This document shows, one piece after another, positions 35,262 to 43,603 of a stretch of DNA of 44,936 nucleotides; the stretch's first letter is position 1, and every line of letters starts with the position of its first letter. The notes under the pieces are model-generated. The model did not search any database. It saw only the letters and a list, made by a program, of their open reading frames with translations, and had not been told where the DNA came from. The DNA comes from Myxococcales bacterium. GTDB taxonomy: Bacteria; Myxococcota_A; UBA9042; UBA3505. The stretch covers positions 1 through 44,936 of the forward strand of contig PBVT01000105.1 in the NCBI GenBank assembly GCA_002728755.1, read 5' to 3'. The position numbers and the translations under genes were made by a program.

Positions 35262-37535
35262 ATGGATGAACGTATGGATTTCCCGAAAGAATCTCAGTGC
35301 AGTCACTCGGTTTTCGCGTCATTATTTGCCGTTCTATGCATGATATCTTTGGGGATGTTTAGTGGGTGCAGCTCGGCGGAGCCCGAGGAAGGGTGTGGCC
35401 AACATTGCCTGGAGACCGCATCGTTCGTGATTCAATGGACGGAATCGGAGACCGCTCTTCCCGGTGTCCGAATCGCCCATCGGGATAGCCCGGAACGCCT
35501 TATCTTTGAAACACTGGCCGGTGCCGATTGGGTACGTGTTGCCCATGGCGAGGAGACAGTGTCGGAGAGTGGGGGGTCCTTTCTTTTCGAAGATGACCGG
35601 GTAGAGGAATGTTCCCAGCCGGTACTCGATGGAATCAGCGCCACCGATGGGTCTCTACGACTCGAGGTCTCGTTTAGCGACTGCAATGCCCAGGTGGTCG
35701 GCGAATTTTCGGAGAAGTCTACAACGCAAATAGGTTTGGAGATCTCTGTAGTGGAGGGCCCCTACAATCGTATTCTATTGGAGCAGGATGGCTCCGGTGT
35801 TACGAGCTATCTGGGATTTGGGAACCAATATAACCGACTCAATATGATCGGGTATAAAATCCCTGTATGGTGCCAGGAACAAGGGCACGGACGAGGTTTG
35901 GAGCCCCTCTCCAGTACGTTGGATTCTATATCACCGGGTTCCTCGGGGGATTGGCATACAAGCTATACCTGTGTGCCATTCTATATGACCAACACGAATC
36001 GTGGCTTGGTTCTGGAAAATACCGAATATCTGGTGTTTGACTTCGAATCGGAAGGGAAGGCCGCCGTCGAGGTGTATTCCGGATCGCTAAAGGCTCGTAT
36101 CCTCAATGGTGATGACCCTGCCGGGCTTGTCGAGTCATTGACGGAATATACAGGCCGAATGGCCTCCCTTCCCGAGTGGACGCAAAAGGGAGCGATTGTA
36201 CGAAGCCACGGAGGTAGCGGGCATGCTCGTGACGTGCTGGATGAACTGCTGGAGGTGGATTGTCCAGTCGCTGGTCTCTGGATTGAGGACTGGGCGGGAT
36301 CAAGGGACACCTTTACAGGCACCCGCATGTGGTGGAACTGGGTATTGGATGAGACTCTATATCCCGACTGGGCCGAGCTGGTACCCGAGTTGTTGGAAAA
36401 GAATGTTCGGGTGCTGATCTATTTTAATCCGTTTCTCGTTGATGCAGCGGAGAAGCCTGGTGTGCAGCGTAACCTCTTTGAGGAGGCGATGGACGGCGGG
36501 TATCTCGTGAAAAATACGGAGGAAGAGACGGTCTATATTGAGAGTGGGGGGTTTCAGGCTGGAATGGTCGATTTGACGAATTCCAGCGCGAAGGAGTGGC
36601 TGACTGCGCTTATGCACGAACAGATTGGGTATGGCGTGTCGGGCTGGATGGCTGATTTTGCGGAAGCCCTTCCGTATGACTCGGTCTTGTCCTCGGGTGT
36701 ATCTGCGAGTGCCTACCATAATGAATACCCCTACGATTGGGCCCGATTGAATCGAGAGGCCGTACAGGCCGCCGGGGTCGACGATGAGTTTTTGTTCTTT
36801 AGTCGGAGTGGTAATGCACGGAGCCCCGGTGTAGCGCGGCTCTTCTGGATTGGTGATCAGCTCGTCACCTGGGACGCATACGACGGGTTGGGGACCGTAG
36901 TACCTGCGCTTCTCTCCAGCGGCTTGTCGGGGTATTCCCTACAGCACTCTGACACGGGGGGCTGGCTGTCTATTCAGCTGGAAGAGGTCTTTCCGAATCT
37001 GGAAGGCGTCGATTGTGCGCGTAGCGAGGAGCTCTTTCTGCGTTGGTTGGAATTAAACGCGTTCAGTCCGCTTCTTCGTTTGCATACAACGAACCAACCG
37101 GAAGCGAATCATCAATATAATAGTACGCCAGAGAGCTTGGCGGCTTTCGCCAGGTTTACAAAGATCTTTGCTGCGATGGCTTCCTACAGGGCCTCCCTTA
37201 TGGAAGAGGCGCAGAGCCGCGGGTTGCCATTGGTTCGGCATCCTATTCTTCACTACCCCGAGGATCCAGAGGCATGGGGGTTGATGCAGCAGTTCTTACT
37301 CGGACCGGACCTGATGGTGGCACCCGTAATCGAAGAAGGTGCGACCACGGTAGAAATCTACCTGCCTACGGGATCATGGACCCATCTGTTCACAGGGGAA
37401 GTTCTGGACCAGAGTCTCGGCGGTGGATGGTCCGTGGTAGAGGCACCGATGGGCACGCCCGCTGTCTTCTACCGTTCGGACAGTGCGGCGGGTCAGGCCA
37501 TAGCGGATAGCCTGGAGGCAGAAGGGCTTCGTTAA
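35262..37535 (+). CDS. GH31 lipoprotein related to sulfoquinovosidase
   Basis: 757 residues. Signal peptide ends MFSGC (Cys36). GH31 (beta/alpha)8 barrel with nucleophile Asp465 in GWMADF and acid/base Asp532 in WIGDQ; HSDTGG follows. The WMADF/GDQ/HSD signature and the LWIEDWAG block are closer to sulfoquinovosidases (YihQ) than to ordinary alpha-glucosidases. A gap-free match to the YihQ sulfonate-site residues, as I recall them, gives H316, E342, R355, W358 and W568: Arg and Trp kept, three changed. So a sulfoquinovoside or a related acidic sugar is possible but not shown. It would act at the cell surface. Confidence 0.88.
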   Translation: MDERMDFPKESQCSHSVFASLFAVLCMISLGMFSGCSSAEPEEGCGQHCLETASFVIQWTESETALPGVRIAHRDSPERLIFETLAGADWVRVAHGEETVSESGGSFLFEDDRVEECSQPVLDGISATDGSLRLEVSFSDCNAQVVGEFSEKSTTQIGLEISVVEGPYNRILLEQDGSGVTSYLGFGNQYNRLNMIGYKIPVWCQEQGHGRGLEPLSSTLDSISPGSSGDWHTSYTCVPFYMTNTNRGLVLENTEYLVFDFESEGKAAVEVYSGSLKARILNGDDPAGLVESLTEYTGRMASLPEWTQKGAIVRSHGGSGHARDVLDELLEVDCPVAGLWIEDWAGSRDTFTGTRMWWNWVLDETLYPDWAELVPELLEKNVRVLIYFNPFLVDAAEKPGVQRNLFEEAMDGGYLVKNTEEETVYIESGGFQAGMVDLTNSSAKEWLTALMHEQIGYGVSGWMADFAEALPYDSVLSSGVSASAYHNEYPYDWARLNREAVQAAGVDDEFLFFSRSGNARSPGVARLFWIGDQLVTWDAYDGLGTVVPALLSSGLSGYSLQHSDTGGWLSIQLEEVFPNLEGVDCARSEELFLRWLELNAFSPLLRLHTTNQPEANHQYNSTPESLAAFARFTKIFAAMASYRASLMEEAQSRGLPLVRHPILHYPEDPEAWGLMQQFLLGPDLMVAPVIEEGATTVEIYLPTGSWTHLFTGEVLDQSLGGGWSVVEAPMGTPAVFYRSDSAAGQAIADSLEAEGLR

Positions 37536-37568
37536 TTCCTGGCTGCGTGGGGAATGGATCCCAGCCTC

Positions 37569-38150
37569 TCACATACCGACGCTGATATAGGCGTGGAGTG
37601 GGAATCCCTCGAGGCCACCGCCCCAGGGTTTGGAATTACCGAGGGGGCTTGTCACCCAATACAGGGAGAAATCTACCCCAACCTCCAGGAAATGCGTTGC
37701 ATAGTTATGACGGAAATACAGGTTTGTATTTGTATTGCCCCAGCTATTTGCCCCCATAAATAGGCTTAGCAGTTGAAACATCACCCCGACCTCCTGGTTG
37801 GGGTTTCCTGTGCGCCAGTGGGCTCCAAAGCCGCCCAATCCGACCCGGATATGTTCGCGGCCGTTCCAATCCATTCCCACGGATCCACTGGCGATATTCC
37901 ATTGATAGGTTGTGTATCGGAATCGACCCACCTCGATTCGAACAACCATCGGGGCGGATGTTATACGGCTGCATGTCTCGTCGACCGTATCTTCCTCTTC
38001 GTCCTCGTCATCACCGCCACCGCAAAGTTCGCCGGGTGCCGGTAACATAAGGCCGATGTTGATCCAATCCGTGGATTCCCAATCGTTATGAAAAAATGTC
38101 CCACCAGCCGTTGCTGTGGATACCAACAGTACGGAAAGCCCCACAGCCAA
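37569..38150 (-). CDS. Exported beta-rich protein with an unclear start codon
   Basis: At least 193 residues from the TTG at 38150. A signal-peptide core (SVLLVSTATA) is followed by a mature part with an acidic run (GGGDDEDEEED) and alternating strands, perhaps a small barrel; no family recognised. The frame stays open upstream of TTG and encodes RTLSRIS, which would supply the missing positive n-region. Back to the in-frame stop, however, there is no ATG, GTG or TTG. An ATA (38174) or ATC (38156) start is therefore possible. It follows the TetR gene closely (TetR stop at 38182) and is probably co-transcribed with it. Confidence 0.65.
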   Translation of the reverse strand: MAVGLSVLLVSTATAGGTFFHNDWESTDWINIGLMLPAPGELCGGGDDEDEEEDTVDETCSRITSAPMVVRIEVGRFRYTTYQWNIASGSVGMDWNGREHIRVGLGGFGAHWRTGNPNQEVGVMFQLLSLFMGANSWGNTNTNLYFRHNYATHFLEVGVDFSLYWVTSPLGNSKPWGGGLEGFPLHAYISVGM

Positions 38151-38181
38151 TGAGATACGTGAGAGCGTTCTTATATTGGAA

Positions 38182-38850
38182 TCAACCCGCGTCGAGCGTG
38201 TTTGCGTATTCCTCTTTTACACAGAGTGCACGTGTTTGTTCGATTACCGCTGCTTTTCGCTGCTCGATCATCTCTTTCGTGAATACATCAGCGCCTAATA
38301 GGTCACTCGATGCACGCGCAATCGCGAAATAACAAAGGTGGATACCCGCGAGGGTGAGGGCAAGATGCTTGGAGTCTTGCTGGCGATAGATACCTGCCTC
38401 GATCCCCGTTTCCAGAAAATAGACGATCGCGCTCAGGGTTGTTTGCACCTGTTCACCACCATCGCCACGCACATAGGTGCCTTCGCCCATTACCTCGAAA
38501 AGTAGAAGCCGAGCTGCATCTTTCTGGGAGGCGAGATATTCCACCGTCAGACTATTGGCCCGGGTAAACCGTTCGATGTAGTCGCCCTTATCCAGCTGCG
38601 CTTCGATTACGAGCTTACGGATATCCTCAAGGATACGCTCGATCACCGCGCTATAGAGCGATTTCTTAGTAGGGAAGTGGTGGTATAGCGAAGCTTTTCG
38701 TAGACCGATCTGGTCCGCAATCTGGCTGAGACTTGCGGCTGCGTATCCGGCTTCTGCAAACGCTGTCGTAGCAATGTCCACGATGCGTTTCTTGGATACA
38801 GGGTTACTGGGTCGACCGGCCTTACGCTTTTGCTGTTTTTCCATAACCAT
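38182..38850 (-). CDS. TetR-family transcriptional regulator
   Basis: About 222 residues. After a Lys/Arg-rich arm (KQQKRKAGRPSN), the helix-turn-helix reads IVDIATTAFAEAGY, then SLSQIADQIGLRKASLYHHFPTKKSLY, classic for TetR repressors. The C-terminal ligand domain gives no ligand clue. No start has a good ribosome site; ATGs at 38868, 38850 and 38844 are possible. 38850 was chosen because the operator lies just upstream and 38868 would leave almost no leader. A palindromic operator directly upstream points to self-control and control of the opposite-strand promoter. Confidence 0.9.
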   Translation of the reverse strand: MVMEKQQKRKAGRPSNPVSKKRIVDIATTAFAEAGYAAASLSQIADQIGLRKASLYHHFPTKKSLYSAVIERILEDIRKLVIEAQLDKGDYIERFTRANSLTVEYLASQKDAARLLLFEVMGEGTYVRGDGGEQVQTTLSAIVYFLETGIEAGIYRQQDSKHLALTLAGIHLCYFAIARASSDLLGADVFTKEMIEQRKAAVIEQTRALCVKEEYANTLDAG

Positions 38851-38874
38851 AACGAGAAGGTAACCCATTATTCT

Positions 38875-38903
38875 TGACAGGTCAACCTGCCGACAGGTAG
38901 ATT
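38875..38903 (+). promoter_or_regulatory. Plus-strand promoter overlapped by a TetR-type operator
   Basis: TTGACA (38875-38880), a 17-bp spacer, and TAGATT (38898-38903) form a strong sigma-70 promoter pointing away from tetR. The spacer contains the palindrome ACCTG-CCGA-CAGGT (38885-38898), and a third half-site GACAGGT lies at 38876-38882. GACAGGT thus occurs twice in direct orientation 16 bp apart with an inverted copy between them. Binding there should block this promoter and tetR itself. Confidence 0.6.
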
Positions 38904-38933
38904 TCTGCCGGCTCCCCCAAGAATGAGACAAAA

Positions 38934-39056
38934 ATGAACTCCTCGACATTTTCAGTCCTGTCCCGCTGGATGGATATACCCCGGATCAAAAAGGATCTTC
39001 TTCGGGATCTGCTCCGAGCTCTCTCGGATACGTCGGATACCAAGAAAGAGTCTTAA
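38934..39056 (+). CDS. Candidate 40-residue protein under the TetR-type promoter
   Basis: ATG plus 39 codons: MNSSTFSVLSRWMDIPRI... then KKDLLRDLLRALSDTSDTKKES and stop. The middle forms an amphipathic helix with alternating Leu and charged residues. It begins about 24 nt after the predicted start site of the TTGACA-17-TAGATT promoter. Its TAA overlaps the stop of the convergent membrane-protein gene in the same 4-bp way as two established gene pairs in this window (1781-1784 and 25572-25575). The ribosome site (GAATGAG) is weak. No family recognised. Confidence 0.4.
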   Translation: MNSSTFSVLSRWMDIPRIKKDLLRDLLRALSDTSDTKKES

Positions 39057-40102
39057 AGATTCTCCATCCATCGTTCGTTCATATAGATGACGAGCATCGC
39101 AAGATTTGTGTGCTCGTCGCTTCGTCCGTCCTGGGGGAGCACATCTACATAGATGGACATGGCGTCTCCGTTTGGAGCCGTGCCATAGAGTACCGCTAGG
39201 CTACGCTGCTTAAAACTCACGCCACCATGACTGTTTGGCGTTGAGTAGTGTTTCTCTTCAATATCTGCGGACTGCACGCCGACGGGAACTACGAAGGTGG
39301 TGGTCTTGTCGATATATTCCTTTGTAGTGATTACGGCGTAGTGGGCCGTAAGCTCATAGTTGGGACCACGATGGAGGACGTCCTGGCGTATGGTTTCGAG
39401 AAAAGCCTGGTCGGCGGTATTATCCGGATCAATGGTTTGAATGTGTGTGTTGTCTGGTGCGGGGGTTTTATCCCATGGGAAGGATGAATAGATCTGGTGG
39501 CGGCGGTTGTTGTGTTTCGTCTCGAATAGACCGCGTAAAAGGATCTGCATGAACTCCAAATGGTTGGGCTGATCTGGCTCGCATTCGAATCCAGGGACCC
39601 CGTATTCCGTTGAGTGTGGTGTGTCTCCTACAAAACGTTCGTCTGGGAAGCAGGAGAGGGCGTCAGCTCGTTGCATATCGGTCAGGCAGATATTGAAGTC
39701 CTGCTCCCCCTGGGTAATGTTGATCTGTGTAAGAATCGTTTTGTTCGGTGTCTCACCCGAACGAGTGAAGGAATAGTAATCTGCACCCAGGTCGATGGAA
39801 TGTTTTCCGAATCGGAGCTGTCTATCGATTAGCTCCACGCCTACTTTTCTACGTCGCCCAATAGCTAATATGTGCTTATGCGTCGGGAGTATGGCAAGGA
39901 TGCCAACGACGACCCCTCCTAGAATACCCAGAAGACCAATTCCCATATTCAAGAATTCCGAACGACTGTCGGCGTTCTCGTTCACGCCGAAATAGTCGTA
40001 TCCCAGATACACGGCCAGGCCGCCCGAGCCGAGGAAGATGAGCGTTGGGATGATGGTGGTGAACCAGAAACTCACGCGGACGAGATGAATACGCATAGCC
40101 AT
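39053..40102 (-). CDS. Membrane protein with two N-terminal helices, unknown function
   Basis: 349 residues. Two hydrophobic helices (about 11-32 and 52-72) are followed by a soluble domain of about 270 residues that is beta-rich, with few Cys and no motif I know. Such a layout suggests a membrane-anchored cytoplasmic or periplasmic domain. The start ATG at 40102 is followed by a second in-frame ATG two codons later. Divergent from the TTHB210-like lipoprotein. Confidence 0.75.
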   Translation of the reverse strand: MAMRIHLVRVSFWFTTIIPTLIFLGSGGLAVYLGYDYFGVNENADSRSEFLNMGIGLLGILGGVVVGILAILPTHKHILAIGRRRKVGVELIDRQLRFGKHSIDLGADYYSFTRSGETPNKTILTQINITQGEQDFNICLTDMQRADALSCFPDERFVGDTPHSTEYGVPGFECEPDQPNHLEFMQILLRGLFETKHNNRRHQIYSSFPWDKTPAPDNTHIQTIDPDNTADQAFLETIRQDVLHRGPNYELTAHYAVITTKEYIDKTTTFVVPVGVQSADIEEKHYSTPNSHGGVSFKQRSLAVLYGTAPNGDAMSIYVDVLPQDGRSDEHTNLAMLVIYMNERWMENL

Positions 40103-40220
40103 CTCATATCACAGAATGGGATTGGTTGGGAGCCACAGGTAGGGGGTGGGTTTATGTCTGCGGCGCACGACACAAAGGCGGGAGCATTAGGGACCAAATG
40201 CGGACATCGGGAGGTGCGTC

Positions 40221-40250
40221 TTGACAGTATTCATCTAGTAAATCAATGTT
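40221..40250 (+). promoter_or_regulatory. Possible promoter of the TTHB210-like lipoprotein gene
   Basis: A perfect TTGACA lies at 40221-40226. The best -10 at 18 bp is AATGTT, which is poor. The start would be near 40257, some 50 nt before the ATG. The rest of the 204-bp divergent gap shows nothing clear. Confidence 0.25.
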
Positions 40251-40306
40251 GCGCTCTCTGATATATATGGGCAGACCGCGAGACCCATGAAAAGGGAGAT
40301 TGAGCT

Positions 40307-41098
40307 ATGAAAAAACTGTTAAATGGCATGATGATTCTACTGCTTCTTTGTTTCTGTTCTTGTGCGGAGGAGGAAGCCGAGACGACGTCTGGGATCATTG
40401 AAGGCGAGTCGGCCATGATGGGTGATAGCTCGATTCAGACCTGGGCCGAGTTGGATGATGACGGGGTGGTAATACGAGTCGGTTTCAACGCGGGTGCGTC
40501 CGGCCTGGATGCCCTTACCGACGAAGAGCATCTGGTCGTACAATGGCCTGAAGCCGTGCAATCCCAAACATTTTTCAATCATCTCGGACTGGACTTCCAA
40601 AACGAGGGGCATGGGCCACCTCCGTATCTTTTCCCGCATTTTGACGTACATTTCTATGGTGTGTCTCCCACCGACAATGCAGCGATCGATTGCGTCGAGG
40701 AGCCGCTTCCCGAGGGGCTCGAGGCCGGAGTGCCGGCCAGTGGTAACGATTATGTCCCGGACTTCTATCTGATACCGAGCACAGCGCTTGATCCAGATGG
40801 CACGTGTGTTCCGGGCATGGGCGTTCACGCCGTGGACGTACGAAGCCCGGAATTACATGAGGAGCCAGAGTTCTTTACCACCACTCTGGTTCTTGGCTAC
40901 CACAATGGAGCGCTCACATTTCTGGAGCCGATGGTTACCCAGGAATACCTCGCAGCGCGATCGGAGTGGGGTTGGGACGTTCCTCGACCCAACATCCTCG
41001 GTCGTTCTGTGCTCTGGCCAGCCCGTTTCGAGGCGACCTATGACGCAGAATCCGACACCTACAGCTTTGAATTCTCGGATTTCTCGGCGATTGACTGA
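40307..41098 (+). CDS. TTHB210-like (DUF5602) lipoprotein
   Basis: 263 residues. Signal peptide ends FCSCAE (about Cys19). The mature part follows the TTHB210-like pattern: WAELDDDGVVIRVGF, YLFPHFDVHFYGVS, YVPDFYLIP, PGMGVHAVD and LGYHNGALTFLEPMVTQEYL. The conserved His residues (HFDVHF, GVHAVD) suggest a metal site, but the role is unknown. GGGAGAT precedes the ATG. The last 40 bp overlap the convergent DoxX gene. Confidence 0.85.
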   Translation: MKKLLNGMMILLLLCFCSCAEEEAETTSGIIEGESAMMGDSSIQTWAELDDDGVVIRVGFNAGASGLDALTDEEHLVVQWPEAVQSQTFFNHLGLDFQNEGHGPPPYLFPHFDVHFYGVSPTDNAAIDCVEEPLPEGLEAGVPASGNDYVPDFYLIPSTALDPDGTCVPGMGVHAVDVRSPELHEEPEFFTTTLVLGYHNGALTFLEPMVTQEYLAARSEWGWDVPRPNILGRSVLWPARFEATYDAESDTYSFEFSDFSAID

Positions 41099-41514
41099 GG
41101 CGACGGCGGCTCTGGCGGCGTGAATGATGTCCTGGGCCATATGTTAGCGGACCAGAGTACACCGAGGGCGAAAACGAACTGAAAGGGCATACGAGCCCAT
41201 AGGAGCCATTTCTCCTTGGGCATACCCTCGAGGTATACCTCGTTGACGAGCATGTGGATATTGGCGGGGTATACGGCCACAAGAAGGGCTAGTAGGCCCC
41301 ATCCGGCCATACGCCGTGTCGGCTTATATAGCAGCCCCAGGCCTCCCGCGATTTCGAAGAAACCGCTTATGTAGACGAGCGCGAGGTGCCAGGGCAGGAA
41401 GGGCGGCATAATCAGGACGAAGGGATCCGGGTTCGTAAAATGGGTAATACCCACCCAGGCAAAGGAGAGGCCTACAAGATATCGGACACAGATTTGGGCG
41501 TTACGCAGTGTCAT
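41059..41514 (-). CDS. DoxX-like four-helix membrane protein
   Basis: 151 residues. Four membrane helices and the DoxX pattern: a first helix with RYLVGLSFAWVGITHF, the PPFLPWHLALVYISGFFEIAGGLGLL block and a final helix before a Pro-rich tail (FTPPEPPSPQS). DoxX-like proteins are quinone- or redox-associated in a few cases; mostly unknown. The 3' end overlaps the lipoprotein gene by 40 bp, the largest convergent overlap in the window. Confidence 0.85.
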   Translation of the reverse strand: MTLRNAQICVRYLVGLSFAWVGITHFTNPDPFVLIMPPFLPWHLALVYISGFFEIAGGLGLLYKPTRRMAGWGLLALLVAVYPANIHMLVNEVYLEGMPKEKWLLWARMPFQFVFALGVLWSANIWPRTSFTPPEPPSPQSIAEKSENSKL

Positions 41515-41612
41515 GACGGTGTCGAAAAATACGAAAGTCGGAGCCGTTTGAACCGTTTCGAGATATCACGAAAAGATGCGACTACGCCATTCCATTGCGT
41601 CCTGGATTCCGC

Positions 41613-42617
41613 CTATTGGGCTGGTGCAGGCTCGAACCGCCAGGCGTTGGCCATGAATTGCCGTGCATCTCGGAGGCCGGCCACATACCCGATCTCGTGA
41701 TAGGGGATATTATTTCGGCGGGCCCAGTCCTTTGTAATTGCGGCGGCCTTACTCAGATTCTGGTGAGGAAGCTTTGTGAAGATGTGGTGTTCGATCTGGT
41801 AGTCCAACCCAATGAAGAAAAAGGACAGCCACTTTGGTAGCTTCAGGTTTCGGGTTGTTTCAAACTGTAGACGCCACATATCGTTTGGATCGGTTACGAC
41901 CGGCATACCAATATGCGCGGGTGCGAACACCATGGATAGAGCAATGCCCACCATGGTCCAGATGCCGAAATATAGGGCCAGGGCCCACGGACCAAAGACC
42001 AGGGTCGGGATGACCAGCCAGAAACAGACATGGAGAAAAAGGCTGCCGACATCCGCCCACCAGCCCCGGTCCACACCCCTGGTTCGGGCATAGCGATAAA
42101 GAAACGCGACCGTTGAGCCCCGCATACTCCACACCAGGAGGAAACATAGAGGCCAGAACATGATGCCTTGCAGGTTCCTCTGGAACCATTGGCGGGGTCG
42201 TGTGGAGCGTCGGTATTCCTTGGCCGTGGATGCCATGGGCCAGAGTAGAATGTCCGGGTCAAGATCTTCTACATTGGGGTTCGTATGATGCTGGTTGTCG
42301 TGCTTCCAATGCCAATATTTGGCGCTGACTCCGCTTAGAATGGGAAACGACAGATGATAGATCAGCTGGTTGCGAAATGGGCTTGAGGAGAGTGCGCGAT
42401 GACTTCCCTCGTGGCCTATCATTGCTGCGGTGGCGAAGAAGCAAGCCGTTAAGGGCACCAAAAGAACCGAGCCCCATAAAGGCAAAACAGTGTGGGCGAA
42501 CAGGAGGGAACCTGCGATGGAGAGCAGGAAGGCAAATTTCGTCCAGGAGCGAAGCTCACACCGTTCGTAGAGCCCCGCTGCACGGATTTCGTCCTTCAAA
42601 CTTTTCATGTTCAGCAT
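41613..42617 (-). CDS. Membrane fatty acid desaturase
   Basis: 334 residues. The three histidine boxes that hold the di-iron site are complete: GHEGSHR, HDNQHH and YQIEHHIF. Four membrane helices lie around them. Enzymes of this kind put a double bond into phospholipid or acyl-carrier-bound fatty acids, with O2 and ferredoxin or cytochrome electrons. The last box (QIEHH) is that of front-end or acyl-lipid desaturases, but there is no fused cytochrome b5. AGGAG lies 7 nt before the ATG at 42617. Confidence 0.93.
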   Translation of the reverse strand: MLNMKSLKDEIRAAGLYERCELRSWTKFAFLLSIAGSLLFAHTVLPLWGSVLLVPLTACFFATAAMIGHEGSHRALSSSPFRNQLIYHLSFPILSGVSAKYWHWKHDNQHHTNPNVEDLDPDILLWPMASTAKEYRRSTRPRQWFQRNLQGIMFWPLCFLLVWSMRGSTVAFLYRYARTRGVDRGWWADVGSLFLHVCFWLVIPTLVFGPWALALYFGIWTMVGIALSMVFAPAHIGMPVVTDPNDMWRLQFETTRNLKLPKWLSFFFIGLDYQIEHHIFTKLPHQNLSKAAAITKDWARRNNIPYHEIGYVAGLRDARQFMANAWRFEPAPAQ

Positions 42618-42763
42618 ATAACTCTCCTAGAAGAATTACGGTCTTTGAGCACGATGAACGTTGAAGGAATCACAAGGCAGAGTCAACAAACGCAGACCTC
42701 AATTTACCGAGTGATTACATACTTTTACAAACCGTTTACAGAGCCACTTTTTCGGGAGCGGTC

Positions 42764-43333
42764 TTAGTTTATGACGGTCAGGATAATGAACAACATCAGC
42801 AGGCTTCCAAGGGTTGAAAGCAAGAAGATCGACACGCTTGGCGTCGCTGCTTCCAGGGGGCCTTTCGGTGAGCTGTCCACGTCATTATCGTTTCGGGGAG
42901 AAGCAAAATGACACTGAAGCCGATTGGAGAGGGGGGCTAGAATTAGTTCGGAAAGTATAAGCGCATAGAGGGTTGATATAAGGGCTATTGCTACACCGGG
43001 GCCGAGCTTTGCTGGGTCAGACAGATTCTGCAAAATTATGATCAAGCCAAGAATGAATCCCAGACCTCCAGCGCTCAAGGCAATCGTTCGGCACGTGGAG
43101 AGGACAGCAATATGTCGCTGAGCAGTCTCGCGTCCCAAGGGATTGGTACTTATCGCTCCTGCAAAAGCCCCCAGCAGTTGGGGCAACCTATGATAGGTGA
43201 GGCTCAAGAAAAGGGTGGTGCCGACAACCAGGAGAAGGGCCGTTGGTTGAAACAATGCCTTAAGAGCACCGCCCTCCATGGAGTTCGCTAAGCCGATGAT
43301 TCCAATTCCACATAACCCGAAGAGTAATCGCAT
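42764..43333 (-). CDS. Small MotA/TolQ/ExbB-family proton-channel-like protein
   Basis: 189 residues with about five hydrophobic segments. The start resembles MotA (MEGGALKALFQPTALLLVVGT), as does the later GPGVAIALISTLYALILSELILAPLSNRL. The large cytoplasmic loop of MotA, which contacts FliG, is cut to about 25 residues, and a further C-terminal helix is present. No MotB, TolR or ExbD partner is adjacent. It may be a channel subunit of an unknown energised machine. GAGGGAAC precedes the ATG. Confidence 0.75.
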   Translation of the reverse strand: MRLLFGLCGIGIIGLANSMEGGALKALFQPTALLLVVGTTLFLSLTYHRLPQLLGAFAGAISTNPLGRETAQRHIAVLSTCRTIALSAGGLGFILGLIIILQNLSDPAKLGPGVAIALISTLYALILSELILAPLSNRLQCHFASPRNDNDVDSSPKGPLEAATPSVSIFLLSTLGSLLMLFIILTVIN

Positions 43334-43603
43334 ATTGTTCCCTCACATATTGCGTACGAGTGTGAGTCGCTTGCCCAGTTACTCCCCTCAGCTCGCAAGA
43401 GCCATGAAGGTATTCGGCCAAAAATCGAATCGACTTTAATCCGGTACAGAAATTTCGCTGCGATCGAATATTTTCTCGTACATCTGGATTTTCAAGGCGC
43501 GTACACAACCCCTCGTCTTCCATGGGGTAACGGGCCTGAAGTGTTGACAATCGTAGCCGTATATGGGTTTCAAGTGGCCCCGATTAACCGGATAATCTTT
43601 CCA
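43334..43603. other. Divergent intergenic region before the DUF3050 gene
   Basis: 270 bp with promoters for two genes. TTGACA occurs at 43546-43551 but no -10 lies at 16-18 bp. The frame of the DUF3050 gene is open back to a TTG at 43541, yet family similarity starts at 43604. No other feature seen. Confidence 0.4.

Noticed and set aside
43541-43603. N-terminal extension of the DUF3050 protein from TTG
   Set aside because: Family similarity begins after 43604 and the TTG lacks a ribosome site.
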